Below, piece by piece: positions 11,500-20,878 of a stretch of DNA of 64,000 bases. The stretch spans positions 12,043,483 through 12,107,482 of the forward strand of contig NC_019859.2 of NCBI RefSeq assembly GCF_002234675.1. The letters are read 5' to 3'. The position numbers and the translations under genes were made by a program. Source of the DNA: Oryzias latipes. Taxonomy: Eukaryota > Chordata > Actinopteri > Beloniformes > Adrianichthyidae. Within the stretch, counting starts at the first letter, position 1. Every line of letters starts with the position of its first letter. The notes under the pieces are model-generated. The model was not told the origin of the DNA. It did no database searches and was given only the letters and a program-made list of their open reading frames with translations.

Positions 11500-12507
11500 A
11501 TGGACACAGCAGACGCGGAGAGTGCACGAGCCCAGAGCAGTGACCGGGATTGGATCATCAGTCAGCAGGAGGAGCAGCTGAACTGCCTTCGACGAGGGAT
11601 GTTGGAGATGTCGGGGCGCCAGGAGCAGCAGCTGAGCTTAATCGGCAACCGCCTTGATGCCTTGGCTAGACAGATCCAGCAGCTGCTTCCATCTCATCCA
11701 TCCCCTCCTGTGCCCACCCCGGTGGTTCCGGTCCAGACGTCTTCCAGTTCGGGGATTCGACTGGCACGTCCTGAGAGATTTTCTGGCGACTCCGGGGACT
11801 GTCGAGCGTTCGTCACCCAGTGTGAACTTCACTTCGAGTTACAGGCTGCTAACTTTCCCACGGACCGCTCCAAAGTGGCGTTCATCATCTCTCACCTCTC
11901 CGACAGAGCCGGAGCGTGGGCCACTGCGGAGTGGCAACGTGGGGGAGAGACCTGCTCATCACTCCCTGCCTTTCTAGAGGCATTTTCCCTGGTTTTTCAA
12001 CATACGAAACCCGGCAGGGAGGCGGCGCGCGCGCTGATGCGGCTGACTCAGGGGGACCGCCGGGTGGCAGAGTATGCCATCGAGTTCCGGACTCTCGCTG
12101 CTGAGAGCGGGTGGAACCCTGCAGCGCTCACAGACGCATTTTTGGAGGGATTATCGGAGGAGTTAAAGGACCATTTGGCTCCTTTGGAGTTGCCCTCTTC
12201 TCTGGAGCTGCTCATTGCTTTGGCCATTCGTATTGACAATCGGCTGCAGGACCGTCGGCGAGGTCGCCACGAGGCGGGTACCTCGTACAGGGTGTCCCCA
12301 GTTGACCATGGTCGTATTACCACTCACTCATCTTCTGTCACCTCCACAGCCGTTCCGGCAGCACCATCGGAGGAGCCCATGCAGCTAGGGCGTGGTCGGT
12401 TATCTCCCACTGAACGCAGACGGCGGATGGCGGCGGGTGAGTGTCTTTACTGTGGTCGGCGGGGTCATTTCTGTAAGGATTGCCCAAAAGCCTCTGCTCG
12501 TCCTTAA
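11500..12507 (+). CDS. gag: Gag of sushi-like element
   Basis: A 335-residue capsid/nucleocapsid precursor that would form the virus-like particle and package the element RNA. An N-terminal coiled-coil-like stretch is followed by a retrotransposon gag domain (about residues 85-240, with R-P-E-R-F-S-G-D and F-x-x-G-L-S-E-E-L-K) and a single zinc knuckle [14 protein letters not shown] near the C-terminus. The ATG lies two bases after the primer-binding site. The frame ends inside the start of the pol frame, so pol would be made by a -1 frameshift. Confidence 0.9.
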   Translation: MDTADAESARAQSSDRDWIISQQEEQLNCLRRGMLEMSGRQEQQLSLIGNRLDALARQIQQLLPSHPSPPVPTPVVPVQTSSSSGIRLARPERFSGDSGDCRAFVTQCELHFELQAANFPTDRSKVAFIISHLSDRAGAWATAEWQRGGETCSSLPAFLEAFSLVFQHTKPGREAARALMRLTQGDRRVAEYAIEFRTLAAESGWNPAALTDAFLEGLSEELKDHLAPLELPSSLELLIALAIRIDNRLQDRRRGRHEAGTSYRVSPVDHGRITTHSSSVTSTAVPAAPSEEPMQLGRGRLSPTERRRRMAAGECLYCGRRGHFCKDCPKASARP

Positions 12508-15350
12508 GAGTGGGCACATTGACGAGCGGGGGTCAAGCGCCCACTAGTGTTACATCCACTTCCTGTATTTTGAAGGGTCAAATTTTTTCTGAGGGTAAGG
12601 GGTTTTCCATTCAGGCGTTATTAGATTCTGGGTCCGAACGGAATCTTATGGATGCAGAGCTGGCCAGACAGATCGGTCTCAGGACCAGGTCCCTTTCCCA
12701 TCCATTAAAGGTCATTTCCCTTAATGGTGAGTCAGTTGCTACTGTTAACCAAATTACTGAGCCCGTTCACCTCATTTTGTCTGGAAATCATCACGAGCAC
12801 ACAGAATTCTACCTTTTCGAGTCCTCCCATAATCCTGTAGTGTTAGGTTTTTCTTGGCTCCTTCTCCACAATCCCCATATAGATTGGCCTACTAACCGTA
12901 TTGTGAGTTGGAGTGATGACTGTCATGGAGTCTGTCTGCGTTCAGCTCGGTATCCAGGGGCTGACTCCGCCGACCCGGTAGGGCAGCCGCCCTCACCTGA
13001 CCTCTCCAGTGTTCCGCCTGAATACCGCGATCTGAGAGAGGTATTTTCTAAGTCGCGAGCTCTTTCCTTACCCCCACACAGGCCTTACGACTGCGCTATT
13101 GAACTGTTGCCTGGAGCCGCCCTTCCCAGGAGTCATCTCTACAGTCTGTCTAAACCTGAGAGAGGGGCCATGGACCGGTACATCACTGACTCTCTCCGGG
13201 AGGGCCTCATAAGACCCTCCTCATCGCCTGTTGGAGCAGGTTTCTTTTTCGTGGGCAAGAAGGACGGGACGCTGCGTCCTTGTATTGATTTTCGGGGGCT
13301 GAACGCCATAACGATTAAAGACAGGTATCCCCTGCCTCTTATGAACTCCGCATTCGAGTCTCTGCAGATGGCGCGGGTGTTCACCAAGTTGGACCTGCGA
13401 AATGCATACCATTTGGTGCGCATAAGGAAAGGCGATGAGTGGAAGACCGCTTTCACCACTCCCCTGGGACATTATGAATACCTAGTAATGCCTTTTGGAC
13501 TTTCTAATGCTCCGGCGGTATTCCAGAGACTCATAAATGACGTGCTCCGAGATTACATACATCATTTTGTGTTTGTTTACCTTGATGACATTCTTGTTTT
13601 CTCCAGGAGCCTCAACGAACATAGGCGGCATGTTCGCCTGGTCCTCCAGCGGCTCCTGGAGAACAAGTTGTTTGTCAAGGCTGAAAAATGTGAGTTCCAC
13701 TCCCCCAGCGTGTCATTTTTGGGCTTTGTGATTGCTGAGGGGGAGGTTCGTCCGGAACCCGCCAAGATTAGTGCTGTGGTCAACTGGCCTACTCCAGAGT
13801 TCCGTAAGCAGTTACAGAGGTTCCTGGGGTTCGCCAATTACTTACGTCGCTTCATCCGTCATTATAGTTCGGTTGCGGCTCCACTTACTGGCTTGACCTC
13901 TACCTCATCCCCGTTTCGCTGGACTGAAGCCGCTGAGGCCGCTTTTTGTAAACTTAAACACCTGTTCACTACGGCGCCGGTGCTCGTTCAGCCGGATCCC
14001 TCCATCCAATTTATTGTGGAGGTCGACGCCTCAGACGTGGGGGTTGGTGCGGTATTGTCCCAGCTACATAAAGAGGACAACAAACTGCACCCCTGTGCTT
14101 TTTTTTCCCGCAGGCTTACTCCTGCGGAGATGGGGTATGACGTCGGGGATAAAGAACTTTTGGCCATTAAACTGGCGCTGGAGGAGTGGAGGCATTGGTT
14201 AGAGGGGGCGGGTCAGCCTTTTGTGGTCTGGACGGATCATAAAAACTTGTCTTATATCCGGACCGCAAAACGGCTGAACCCAAGACAGGCACGGTGGTCA
14301 CTTTTCTTTGCTCGTTTTGATTTTGTGGTGTCCTATCGCCCTGGCTCCAAGAACGTGAAACCTGATGCCCTTTCCCGACAGTCGGAGCCCTTAGTTGAGG
14401 TTCAGACCCCTCAGACGATAATACCCACCGCTTGTGTTCTGGGTGCTCTCTCCTGGCGGTTAGAGAAGGACATTAAGGACGCCCAGAACCACGAGCCAGA
14501 CCCTGGGGGGGGTCCTCCTAACAGACTTTATGTCCCAAGGGCCATGAGGAGCCAGGCCCTCCAGTGGGCCCATGCTACACGGTTCACCTGTCATCCCGGA
14601 GTGCACAGGACTATCGCCTTCTTGCGTTGCAGTTTCTGGTGGCCCGGTTTGGCTAGGGATGCCAAGGAATTTGTTTCGGCCTGTATGATCTGCGCCCAAA
14701 ATAAGGTCAGCACTCAACCACCACCTGGGTTGTTACATCCCTTACCTGTCCCGAGTCGTCCTTGGTCACATGTAGCGTTGGATTTCGTCACGGGACTGCC
14801 TCCGTCCGCTGGCAAGACGGTGGTTATGACTGTGGTGGATCGTTTCTCTAAGGCAGCCCACTTCGTGCCTCTGAGGAAACTGCCGTCTGCCTCTGAAACA
14901 GCCAGGCTCATTATCGTACATGTGTTCAGACTACATGGAATACCAGTGGACATTGTTTCTGACCGTGGGCCACAGTTTGTGTCACAGGTTTGGAAGGCTT
15001 TCTGTGCGGCCTTTGGTCCCTCGGCCAGTCTCTCCTCAGGCTTCCATCCCCAGACTAACGGGCAGGCGGAGAGGACTAACCAGGACCTTGAGGTGGCCCT
15101 CCGGTGCGTCTGCTCCCGTCACCAGTCGTCATGGAGCACCCTCCTGCCCTGGGTGGAGTATGCCCATAATGCCTTGACGTCATCAGCTTCGGGTATGTTC
15201 CCGTTTGAGGGTTCCCTGGGCTACCAACCACCATTATTCCCTGAGCAGGAGAGGGAGGTGGCCGTGCCTTTACCGACGCTGTCGACGCATCTGGAGGGAG
15301 GCTCGTGCAGCACTCCTACGCTCGTCTGCAGCAAACAAGAGACTGGCTGA
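12480..15350 (+). CDS. pol: Pol of sushi-like element: protease, RT, RNase H, integrase core
   Basis: A long open frame overlapping the end of gag by 28 nt in the -1 frame. Domains in order are: aspartic protease with L-L-D-S-G-S-E near 12630; reverse transcriptase with Y-L-D-D-I-L-V-F-S near 13580; RNase H with V-D-A-S-D-V-G near 14020; integrase zinc region (H-P-G-V-H, C-M-I-C) near 14590-14700; and integrase core with all three acidic residues (L-D-F near 14780, S-D-R-G near 14960, E-R-T-N near 15070). The frame drifts into non-homologous sequence after about 15285, where a frameshift hands over to the chromodomain frame. The catalytic motifs look intact. Confidence 0.9.
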   Translation: MPKSLCSSLRVGTLTSGGQAPTSVTSTSCILKGQIFSEGKGFSIQALLDSGSERNLMDAELARQIGLRTRSLSHPLKVISLNGESVATVNQITEPVHLILSGNHHEHTEFYLFESSHNPVVLGFSWLLLHNPHIDWPTNRIVSWSDDCHGVCLRSARYPGADSADPVGQPPSPDLSSVPPEYRDLREVFSKSRALSLPPHRPYDCAIELLPGAALPRSHLYSLSKPERGAMDRYITDSLREGLIRPSSSPVGAGFFFVGKKDGTLRPCIDFRGLNAITIKDRYPLPLMNSAFESLQMARVFTKLDLRNAYHLVRIRKGDEWKTAFTTPLGHYEYLVMPFGLSNAPAVFQRLINDVLRDYIHHFVFVYLDDILVFSRSLNEHRRHVRLVLQRLLENKLFVKAEKCEFHSPSVSFLGFVIAEGEVRPEPAKISAVVNWPTPEFRKQLQRFLGFANYLRRFIRHYSSVAAPLTGLTSTSSPFRWTEAAEAAFCKLKHLFTTAPVLVQPDPSIQFIVEVDASDVGVGAVLSQLHKEDNKLHPCAFFSRRLTPAEMGYDVGDKELLAIKLALEEWRHWLEGAGQPFVVWTDHKNLSYIRTAKRLNPRQARWSLFFARFDFVVSYRPGSKNVKPDALSRQSEPLVEVQTPQTIIPTACVLGALSWRLEKDIKDAQNHEPDPGGGPPNRLYVPRAMRSQALQWAHATRFTCHPGVHRTIAFLRCSFWWPGLARDAKEFVSACMICAQNKVSTQPPPGLLHPLPVPSRPWSHVALDFVTGLPPSAGKTVVMTVVDRFSKAAHFVPLRKLPSASETARLIIVHVFRLHGIPVDIVSDRGPQFVSQVWKAFCAAFGPSASLSSGFHPQTNGQAERTNQDLEVALRCVCSRHQSSWSTLLPWVEYAHNALTSSASGMFPFEGSLGYQPPLFPEQEREVAVPLPTLSTHLEGGSCSTPTLVCSKQETG

Positions 15351-15828
15351 TCGGCACCGGCTACCGGCACCCACCTACACGCCGGGTCAGTCAGTTCTCC
15401 TGTCCACCTCCAACATCAAGCTGCGGACGGAGTCAAGGAAACTCGCGCCCAAGTTCATCGGGCCATTTGTGGTGGAGAAGGTCATCAACCCTGTGGCAGT
15501 CCGCTTACGTCTGCCACGAACCATGCGAGTGCATCCTGTGTTTCATGTTTCCCAGGTCAAGCCTTACATCACGAGTCCTCTCCAGCCCGCGCCTGCCCAA
15601 CCACCACCACCCCGCATCATCGACGGTTTGCCCGCTTGGACGATCAAGCGCATTATGGACGTCAGACGTCGAGGTCGGGGCCTTCAATACCTGGTGGATT
15701 GGAAGGGTTACGGACCTGAGGAGAGGTCCTGGGAGCCTACGTCAAGGATCTTGGATAAGGGCATGCTTAAGGACTTCCACAAGCGGCACCCTGACAAGCC
15801 TGGTGGTGCGCCCAGAGGCGCCCCTTGA
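15286..15828 (+). pseudogene. pol: Pol C-terminus with chromodomain, separated by frameshift
   Basis: This frame continues the integrase C-terminus from [11 protein letters not shown] through a GPY-like region ([11 protein letters not shown]) to a chromodomain (Y-L-V-D-W-K-G-Y-G with E-R-S-W-E-P). Chromodomains on integrase direct chromoviruses to marked chromatin. It is in a different frame from the upstream integrase, implying a small indel near 15270-15290. The stop lies 10 bp before the 3' LTR. Confidence 0.85.
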
Positions 15829-15839
15829 GGGAAGGGTAT

Positions 15840-16147
15840 TGTCAGGAACCGGAGCCAGGGCGGGTTTGGTGGGTGTTTTCTCACTTCCGGTTTTGGGCTT
15901 TTATTTTGTTACTTCCTTTCAGGGCTCATTGTTTCACTAGGTAACTTCACCAGTCATCACCGGCACCTGTCTGCTCACCTGTTTGTCATTCCCATTTGTG
16001 TATTTAAACCCTGGTCTGTTTGTTTCTTGTCACTGGGTCGTTTTGTAAGTTCGCTTCAGTCATTTCAAGTACAATTGTGATTAAACCTTGTTTGCTTTTG
16101 AAGCTCTTTTCGCTGTCCTGCATTTGTGTCCCGTCTCAACCCTGACA
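15840..16147 (+). repeat. 3' LTR of sushi-like element
   Basis: 308 bp, identical to the 5' LTR except for one G-to-A difference near its start (position 15848). A short purine-rich tract (gagggaagggtat) precedes it. Confidence 0.93.
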
Positions 16148-17075
16148 TTTATTTTGTGAGATATCATTTAAGGGAGAGCTGGTGTGTTTATGGTTGTGCA
16201 TGTGAATGAGTCTGTGCATACTGCGAGTTAGATTAAGTTATATTTTCATCTGAGTTTATGGAAACTGAAAGTTTATAGTAAAAAAAGTTCAATTAGCATT
16301 TATTGGACTGATTTCAGCTATAAACATTATAATTAAAAGCTGAACTACACTAAAAGTACAAATATCATACAAAAGTCCAGTTTTTCCACCAAACACCTAA
16401 CCCTAACCCACTGGGTTCATAGTTTTGCATCCAAACATAAAATAAGACATTTAAATACATGGTTATAAATGATTATTAAAAAAGATATTCAAGATTCAGA
16501 ATATAGCAGAATATAATTGTATGATTACAGCAAAATAATATGAATATTTATGTAAATTTACCAAACTGTTATTTTTGCCTTACGATTAGATTTGCAGATA
16601 AAACAGTCCCAATAATGGAACAAAAAAAACAAAAAAATATTTAGGTAAAATACTTACTGACGGAGATTTTTCTGATGATGTTGCTGTAATACCAGATCTC
16701 TTCATGAGTTTCTACCACCTTCTTTCCTTCAGTTCCACAGTAGTAGAAACCTTCATCAGAATAGGTGACATTGATGATCGTCAGGTCATAAGAATCAGAG
16801 GAAACGTTCTTTGTCCATATAAACCGAGTTTTCCCTAAGTTATGAAAGTATGCTCCATCTAGAACAAATACAGGTTGGTTCTCGTGGGAACAGTTTCTGA
16901 ACCACACAGGCGGTCCTGCATCTTCCATTTTACAGTCACAATAGAGAGTGATGTTGTCTCCATGTCTGACTGTCACCTCAGACACTGACGCAGAAGTCCA
17001 GTCAAAACTGCAGGAAACTGCTCCTGGAAGACAGATGTCAATTACCAAAAAAAAAAAAAAGATTCACAATTGTAA

Positions 17076-17278
17076 CCCTTGCGCTATCCTAGAAACTTTA
17101 ACGTTGGGAGTTGGGTCATCTACACCCACTAGACAGTGCGCTGAACCTTTTTTCTTCAACGATTTGTGAACCTCACTGGTGTCCATGGATTACATGAAAT
17201 CTGTCCACCTTTATCCACCTTTGTCATGGTAGGGAGAACACGTCAATGTAAGGGTGGGGTCATAGGATAGCACAAGGG
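17076..17278 (-). mobile_element. piggyBac-type MITE, copy b
   Basis: Same family as copy a, opposite orientation, inserted in the short first intron of receptor copy 2 between leader and V exons. Ends are CCCTTGCGCTATCC and its complement; flanks are gtaa and ttca, decayed from TTAA. Confidence 0.75.
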
Positions 17279-17508
17279 TTCATTTAAAAATCCGTGGAGT
17301 TTTTAAAAACAACTCTGACCAACTCCAAAAAATAGATAAAAGAAAAACAAGTTTCCCCAGATAAAAGGCAGAATGATGTGCAGAGGATCCATCAGTGATG
17401 TGGGTCATGAACGTTAAAGAGTACAAATGTTCCTCTGCAGATGCGTTCACCAGTTTAACTTGAAGATGTTGTGAGTTGCGCATATTTTCCACTGAAGGGG
17501 ACACAGGT

Positions 17509-17555
17509 TTTGATTGGTCTGCTGAGTGGAACCTTTTTTTTCTGTGGTTTCTTCG
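17509..17555 (-). promoter_or_regulatory. Receptor promoter block, copy 2
   Basis: On the gene strand, AAACCACA (complement of 17543-17550, a RUNX-type site) lies 25 bp upstream of a CCAAT box (complement of 17513-17518), about 105 bp before the leader ATG. The block is shared with copies 3 and 4. Confidence 0.6.
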
Positions 17556-17559
17556 TTCG

Positions 17560-18127
17560 TGTGAATTCACCGATAACAGTGAAGGTGTTTGGGTCTAAAA
17601 TCAAAGTGCTGAACTGCAGAACTGAAGGTGATAAAACAGTTTCTATCTGAGATTTGAACAGTTAGTCTGTGCATTGGCCTTAACAGCAGAAGTTCAATCA
17701 AACGCAAACTCCCAACACGTTTAGCCCCAAAAATTGACATAGTCAGATGGTGGAGTATTAAAACAAATGTGTGTGGAGCCCTGAGCTGTTTTGAAAGATA
17801 AATCTGTGAACTCAAACCCTCATATGTTGTCAGTGAGCCTGAATGCAAGCTATTTACCATTAAAACACAATCACAAGCACAGATACATGATTTAATTTGG
17901 TGGTCATTCACAAATAAAAATGATTTGCATATTGTATTTTTTGATAACTAATAAATATATATCTGCTCTCATGAAGTAGATTCGTTGAAGGTCCACCTAA
18001 TGTATTTATTTGACTAAAGACAGAGTGACAACAGTGCTTCATCTTTAGGATTTAGCTTCAGACCTTTCTGACTCAACCTTTATTTACTTGGACTGCCTGT
18101 GATAATATGAATCAATTTGGTATTCAT
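17560..18127. other. Upstream flank of copy 2
   Basis: No gene. The first part (about 17580-17690) matches the upstream flank of copy 1 (about 4020-4120), so the 1/2 duplication extended beyond the promoter. Confidence 0.5.
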
Positions 18128-18440
18128 TGGTGTGTATCAGTGGTTTCACCTCACAGTGAGAAGGCCCTGGTTCAAATCCCAGCGGGACTTTGTGTGGAGT
18201 TCTCCATGTGCTTAAGTGGGTTTTCTCTAGGCACTCCAGCCTCCTCCAACAGTCCAAAAACAGGCTTCATTGGTTGATTGGTTACTCAAAAATTGTGTCC
18301 CTAGGTGTGACTGTGGGTGTGATTGCATGGCCTTGCGACATGCTGGTGACCTGTCCAGCAGGGTTTACCCGCCTTCACCCAACCTGCAGATTAAGCTCTG
18401 GCAGTTCCGTGGCATAAAACGGGTTAAGAAGATGGATGGA
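18128..18440 (+). mobile_element. tRNA-derived SINE
   Basis: The head contains a degenerate A box and a B box (ggttcaaatccc at about 18170-18181), followed by a body with 'tgtgtggagttctccatgtg', 'cagtccaaaaacaggcttcat' and 'gtgacctgtccagcagggt', the common teleost tRNA-SINE body. It ends in 'aagatggatgga'. Confidence 0.75.
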
Positions 18441-18446
18441 TTTTAA

Positions 18447-18647
18447 CCTGGAGAACCCAACCACAATTTTCTTCAGGGCTTTTAAAGTTAATTAAGAAGA
18501 TCTGGTTTTTGTGTGTTCATTTTGATAAGCAGCAGTTAACAGCAGCAAAAAAAATAAATAAAAATGAAAATATAAAAACGAAAAAATAGAAGGATAAAAA
18601 TATAAAAATAAACTCAGGGCTAAATTTGACCCAGTGGGTTCTTCAGG
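18447..18647. mobile_element. TTAA-flanked MITE, second family
   Basis: Inverted ends CCTGGAGAACCCA and the complement of CCTGAAGAACCCA are flanked by TTAA on both sides (18443-18446 and 18648-18651). Length is 201 bp with an A-rich centre. A related end-like sequence occurs near 24040-24080. The superfamily (piggyBac or Kolobok) is uncertain. Confidence 0.6.
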
Positions 18648-18651
18648 TTAA

Positions 18652-19301
18652 TACCCTCTTAAATTAAATATGTTTAAAAACAAAAATAAAATAGAAACGT
18701 TCCAAAAAAAGAATTTCTTAAAACTGTGTTTTCTAACAAACTCAGCTTTGATTTACTGGTATTCACTATCAGTGAACTTCATCCATTGTCAGTGGCATTT
18801 AAATCCTTCCCAGCCCGTTGGATGCAACAGCTGGTTTTCTAATCTGACAGCTGAAGACACCTGAATGCTCCCGATGAACTAAATGTCAAAACACTAGATC
18901 TCATTAACTAAATACTTTTTTAAAGTTGATATTTAATTTTGTAAACCACAAAGATTTGTAATTTTTTTAAAAACTTATTTGCCTTTTCTTTTGTAGAAAA
19001 CATTGGATTGGCAAAGAAAAGGTATTTTGTCTTTTTTTCATCTGGACTTCAAATCTTCTTTCTTGAAGATAATTTTAAATTCAAAGCAAAGACGTCACCT
19101 ATATAAATAAGAGCCATCACCTACATTTTTATTTTTCTCCTTCTGGGCACAACTTCTTTTTTTATTTTTGTTTTTGCATTAAACTGTTGACAAAAAGGTG
19201 TTGCATGTTGCTCGTCCCTGTGGGTTTCCTGTCATTTCTCACACTTAGACTGTGGCTGATTTCAAGTTTGGGTGACTTCAAGGAAGTGGTCAAACTGCCA
19301 T
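18652..19301. other. Gene-free stretch
   Basis: AT-rich DNA with no recognised gene. The end (about 19220-19300) resembles 5130-5220 downstream of copy 2. Confidence 0.4.
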
Positions 19302-19305
19302 TTAA

Positions 19306-19510
19306 CCTTTGTGCTATCGTAGGGACTTTAACGTTGGGAGTTGGGACATCTAGACCCACTAGACAGTGCTCTGAACCTTTTTTCTTCAATGATTTGTGAT
19401 CTTCACTGTTGTCCATGGATTACATGAAATCTTTCCACCTTTATCCACCTTTGTCATGGTAGGAAGAACACGTTAATGTAAGAGTGGGGTTATCTAAGAT
19501 AGCACAAGGG
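19306..19510 (-). mobile_element. piggyBac-type MITE, copy c
   Basis: 205 bp, bounded by intact TTAA on both sides (19302-19305 and 19511-19514), which fixes the family's target. Orientation is opposite to copies a and e. Confidence 0.85.
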
Positions 19511-19944
19511 TTAACAATACTTGAATGTTATTAAAGGACTTTTTTTATTTTTCATTTTCCACATGCAAATTTGGCATGAATCCTTCTTCTTTTGGAACTT
19601 TTTTCTTTCATTTAAGAATCATTTGGAAAGAAATAGACTAAATTCAAAGCTGCTGAAAAATGCTACAAATAAACAAAATGTCAGTTCAAAACCTGATGAA
19701 ATGAAATGAAACATTGATCATATAAAATATCAAACAATGAAAACTTAAATATACACTTGTTTTTTAGTCAAAAATGTCCTGAGAGCTGCAAAATTGTGCA
19801 TTTTTGCCACATCACCAACATTATTTATTTATTTATTTTATCTGTTTTGTAGATGCACACTATGTAGAAACACTGAATTTCTTTGTAGCCTGACTTTGGT
19901 GTTCATCAGTCTGTGTGTTAAACTTCACGGATAGGTGAGTGCAG

Positions 19945-20180
19945 CTAAACCATTGTGGGTTTCCTGTGTGTTACTTTTATTGAAGACTTTCGGGGTGGTT
20001 GAGCCTGTTTCTTAACTGTTGACTTTCTTAGACACACAACAAGGCAGAGCCATCTTATGAGAAACAAAGAATTAAAAGAAGAAGATTTCATTTGATGTTT
20101 TTTGAAGTACCTTCTGAGGTTTCTGTCTAGGAAAAATAAAAGTTCCAATATGATAAATAAAAATCTTTGGATCAATTTCA
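19945..20180. repeat. Downstream duplicated block of copy 3
   Basis: This block resembles 36597-36850 downstream of copy 4: shared 'gggtttcctgtgtgt', 'ggtggttgag', 'actgttgact' and 'tttgatgttttttgaag' type segments in the same order. It shows that the copy 3/4 duplication carried 3' flanking DNA. Confidence 0.55.
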
Positions 20181-20370
20181 AAGGAGGTTATTTCAAGGAA
20201 TTGAAGGTGAAACGATCCAGTTTTTCAAATCTTTCCAAATTTAGTCTGGGTTTATTGTAAAGATGTAAAAAACACAGCTACGCATTTGCCTAAAATGCAC
20301 AAAAATCTTTATTTGCTACCTTATTGAATTTGTTAGTCAAAACCATTTTCTTTACAGGGAAACCGCTTAA

Positions 20371-20575
20371 CCCTTGTGCTATCCTAGGCACTTTAACATT
20401 GGGAGTTGGGTCATCTAGACCCACTAGACAGTGCTCTGAACATTTTTTCTTCAATGATTTGTGATCTTCACTGGTGTCCATGGATTACATGAAATCTTTC
20501 CACCTTTATCCACCTTTGTCATGGTGGGGAGAACACGTCAATGTAAGGGTGGGGTCATCTAAGATAGCACAAGGA
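20371..20575 (-). mobile_element. piggyBac-type MITE, copy d
   Basis: 205 bp with TTAA flanks (20367-20370 and 20576-20579), about 300 bp downstream of the copy 3 stop codon. The right terminal C-C-C has become T-C-C. Confidence 0.8.
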
Positions 20576-20878
20576 TTAAACAGCAAATAGAAACTGAAAG
20601 AATTTGAAGCAGGAGTTAAATGACACACGTTGCCCCTGTAAATGTTCTGCTCCATTGCTTGGATTAGCAGCTGAAGTTTGTACCAAAAAGCTCTAGTTTT
20701 CTGCAGAAGAACTGAAGTGTTGAATGGCATTTTGGTCTGCATGCAAGGAAATATCCTAAATTGAATCTAAAGATGCCAAAGATAACATTAACAAAAATAT
20801 CTGCCAAAAGGTATATCTGTGACAAAGAGCTTTGTTAGTTTTCTAAAAACAATCTTGGACTCAAATGTGGAAAATGTT

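Larger units (their letters stand above)
11176..16147 (+). mobile_element. Sushi-like Ty3/gypsy chromovirus, nearly complete
   Basis: A 4972-bp LTR retrotransposon with 308-bp LTRs that differ at one position and a perfect 5-bp target duplication TTTAT (11171-11175 and 16148-16152). The order is LTR, self-complementary primer site, gag, protease, reverse transcriptase, RNase H, integrase, chromodomain, LTR. It lies antisense in the V-to-transmembrane intron of receptor copy 2, inside an old LINE fragment. The near identity of the LTRs indicates a recent insertion. A frameshift near 15285 separates the integrase core from the chromodomain, so this copy may need help in trans. Confidence 0.93.
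6689..17408 (-). pseudogene. V-set inhibitory-type receptor, copy 2 (damaged leader, first ITIM lost)
   Basis: Five exons match the family: leader 17356-17408, V-set 16658-17023 (122 codons, open), stalk/transmembrane 9342-9476, juxtamembrane 9152-9204, tail 6689-6811 with stop. The V domain keeps L-Y-C-D-C, W-F-R-N-C and D-E-G-F-Y-Y-C. Two faults lie in the leader exon: a one-base insertion after the first ATG shifts the frame (a later in-frame ATG at 17390-17392 would leave only a short leader), and the splice donor reads GA where the siblings read GT. In the tail, a 15-nt in-frame deletion removes E-D-V-C-Y, and with it the first ITIM tyrosine; the second motif S-T-Y-S-A-V is kept. The V-to-transmembrane intron has grown to over 7 kb with a gypsy element, a MITE and a LINE remnant; the last intron holds Tc1 and L2 debris. 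The other four exons are all open, so a recent loss or an alternative first exon is possible. Confidence 0.75.

Noticed and set aside
13139..15687. Antisense open frames across the gypsy pol gene
   Set aside because: They are shadows of the intact sense pol frame, with no independent coding signature.
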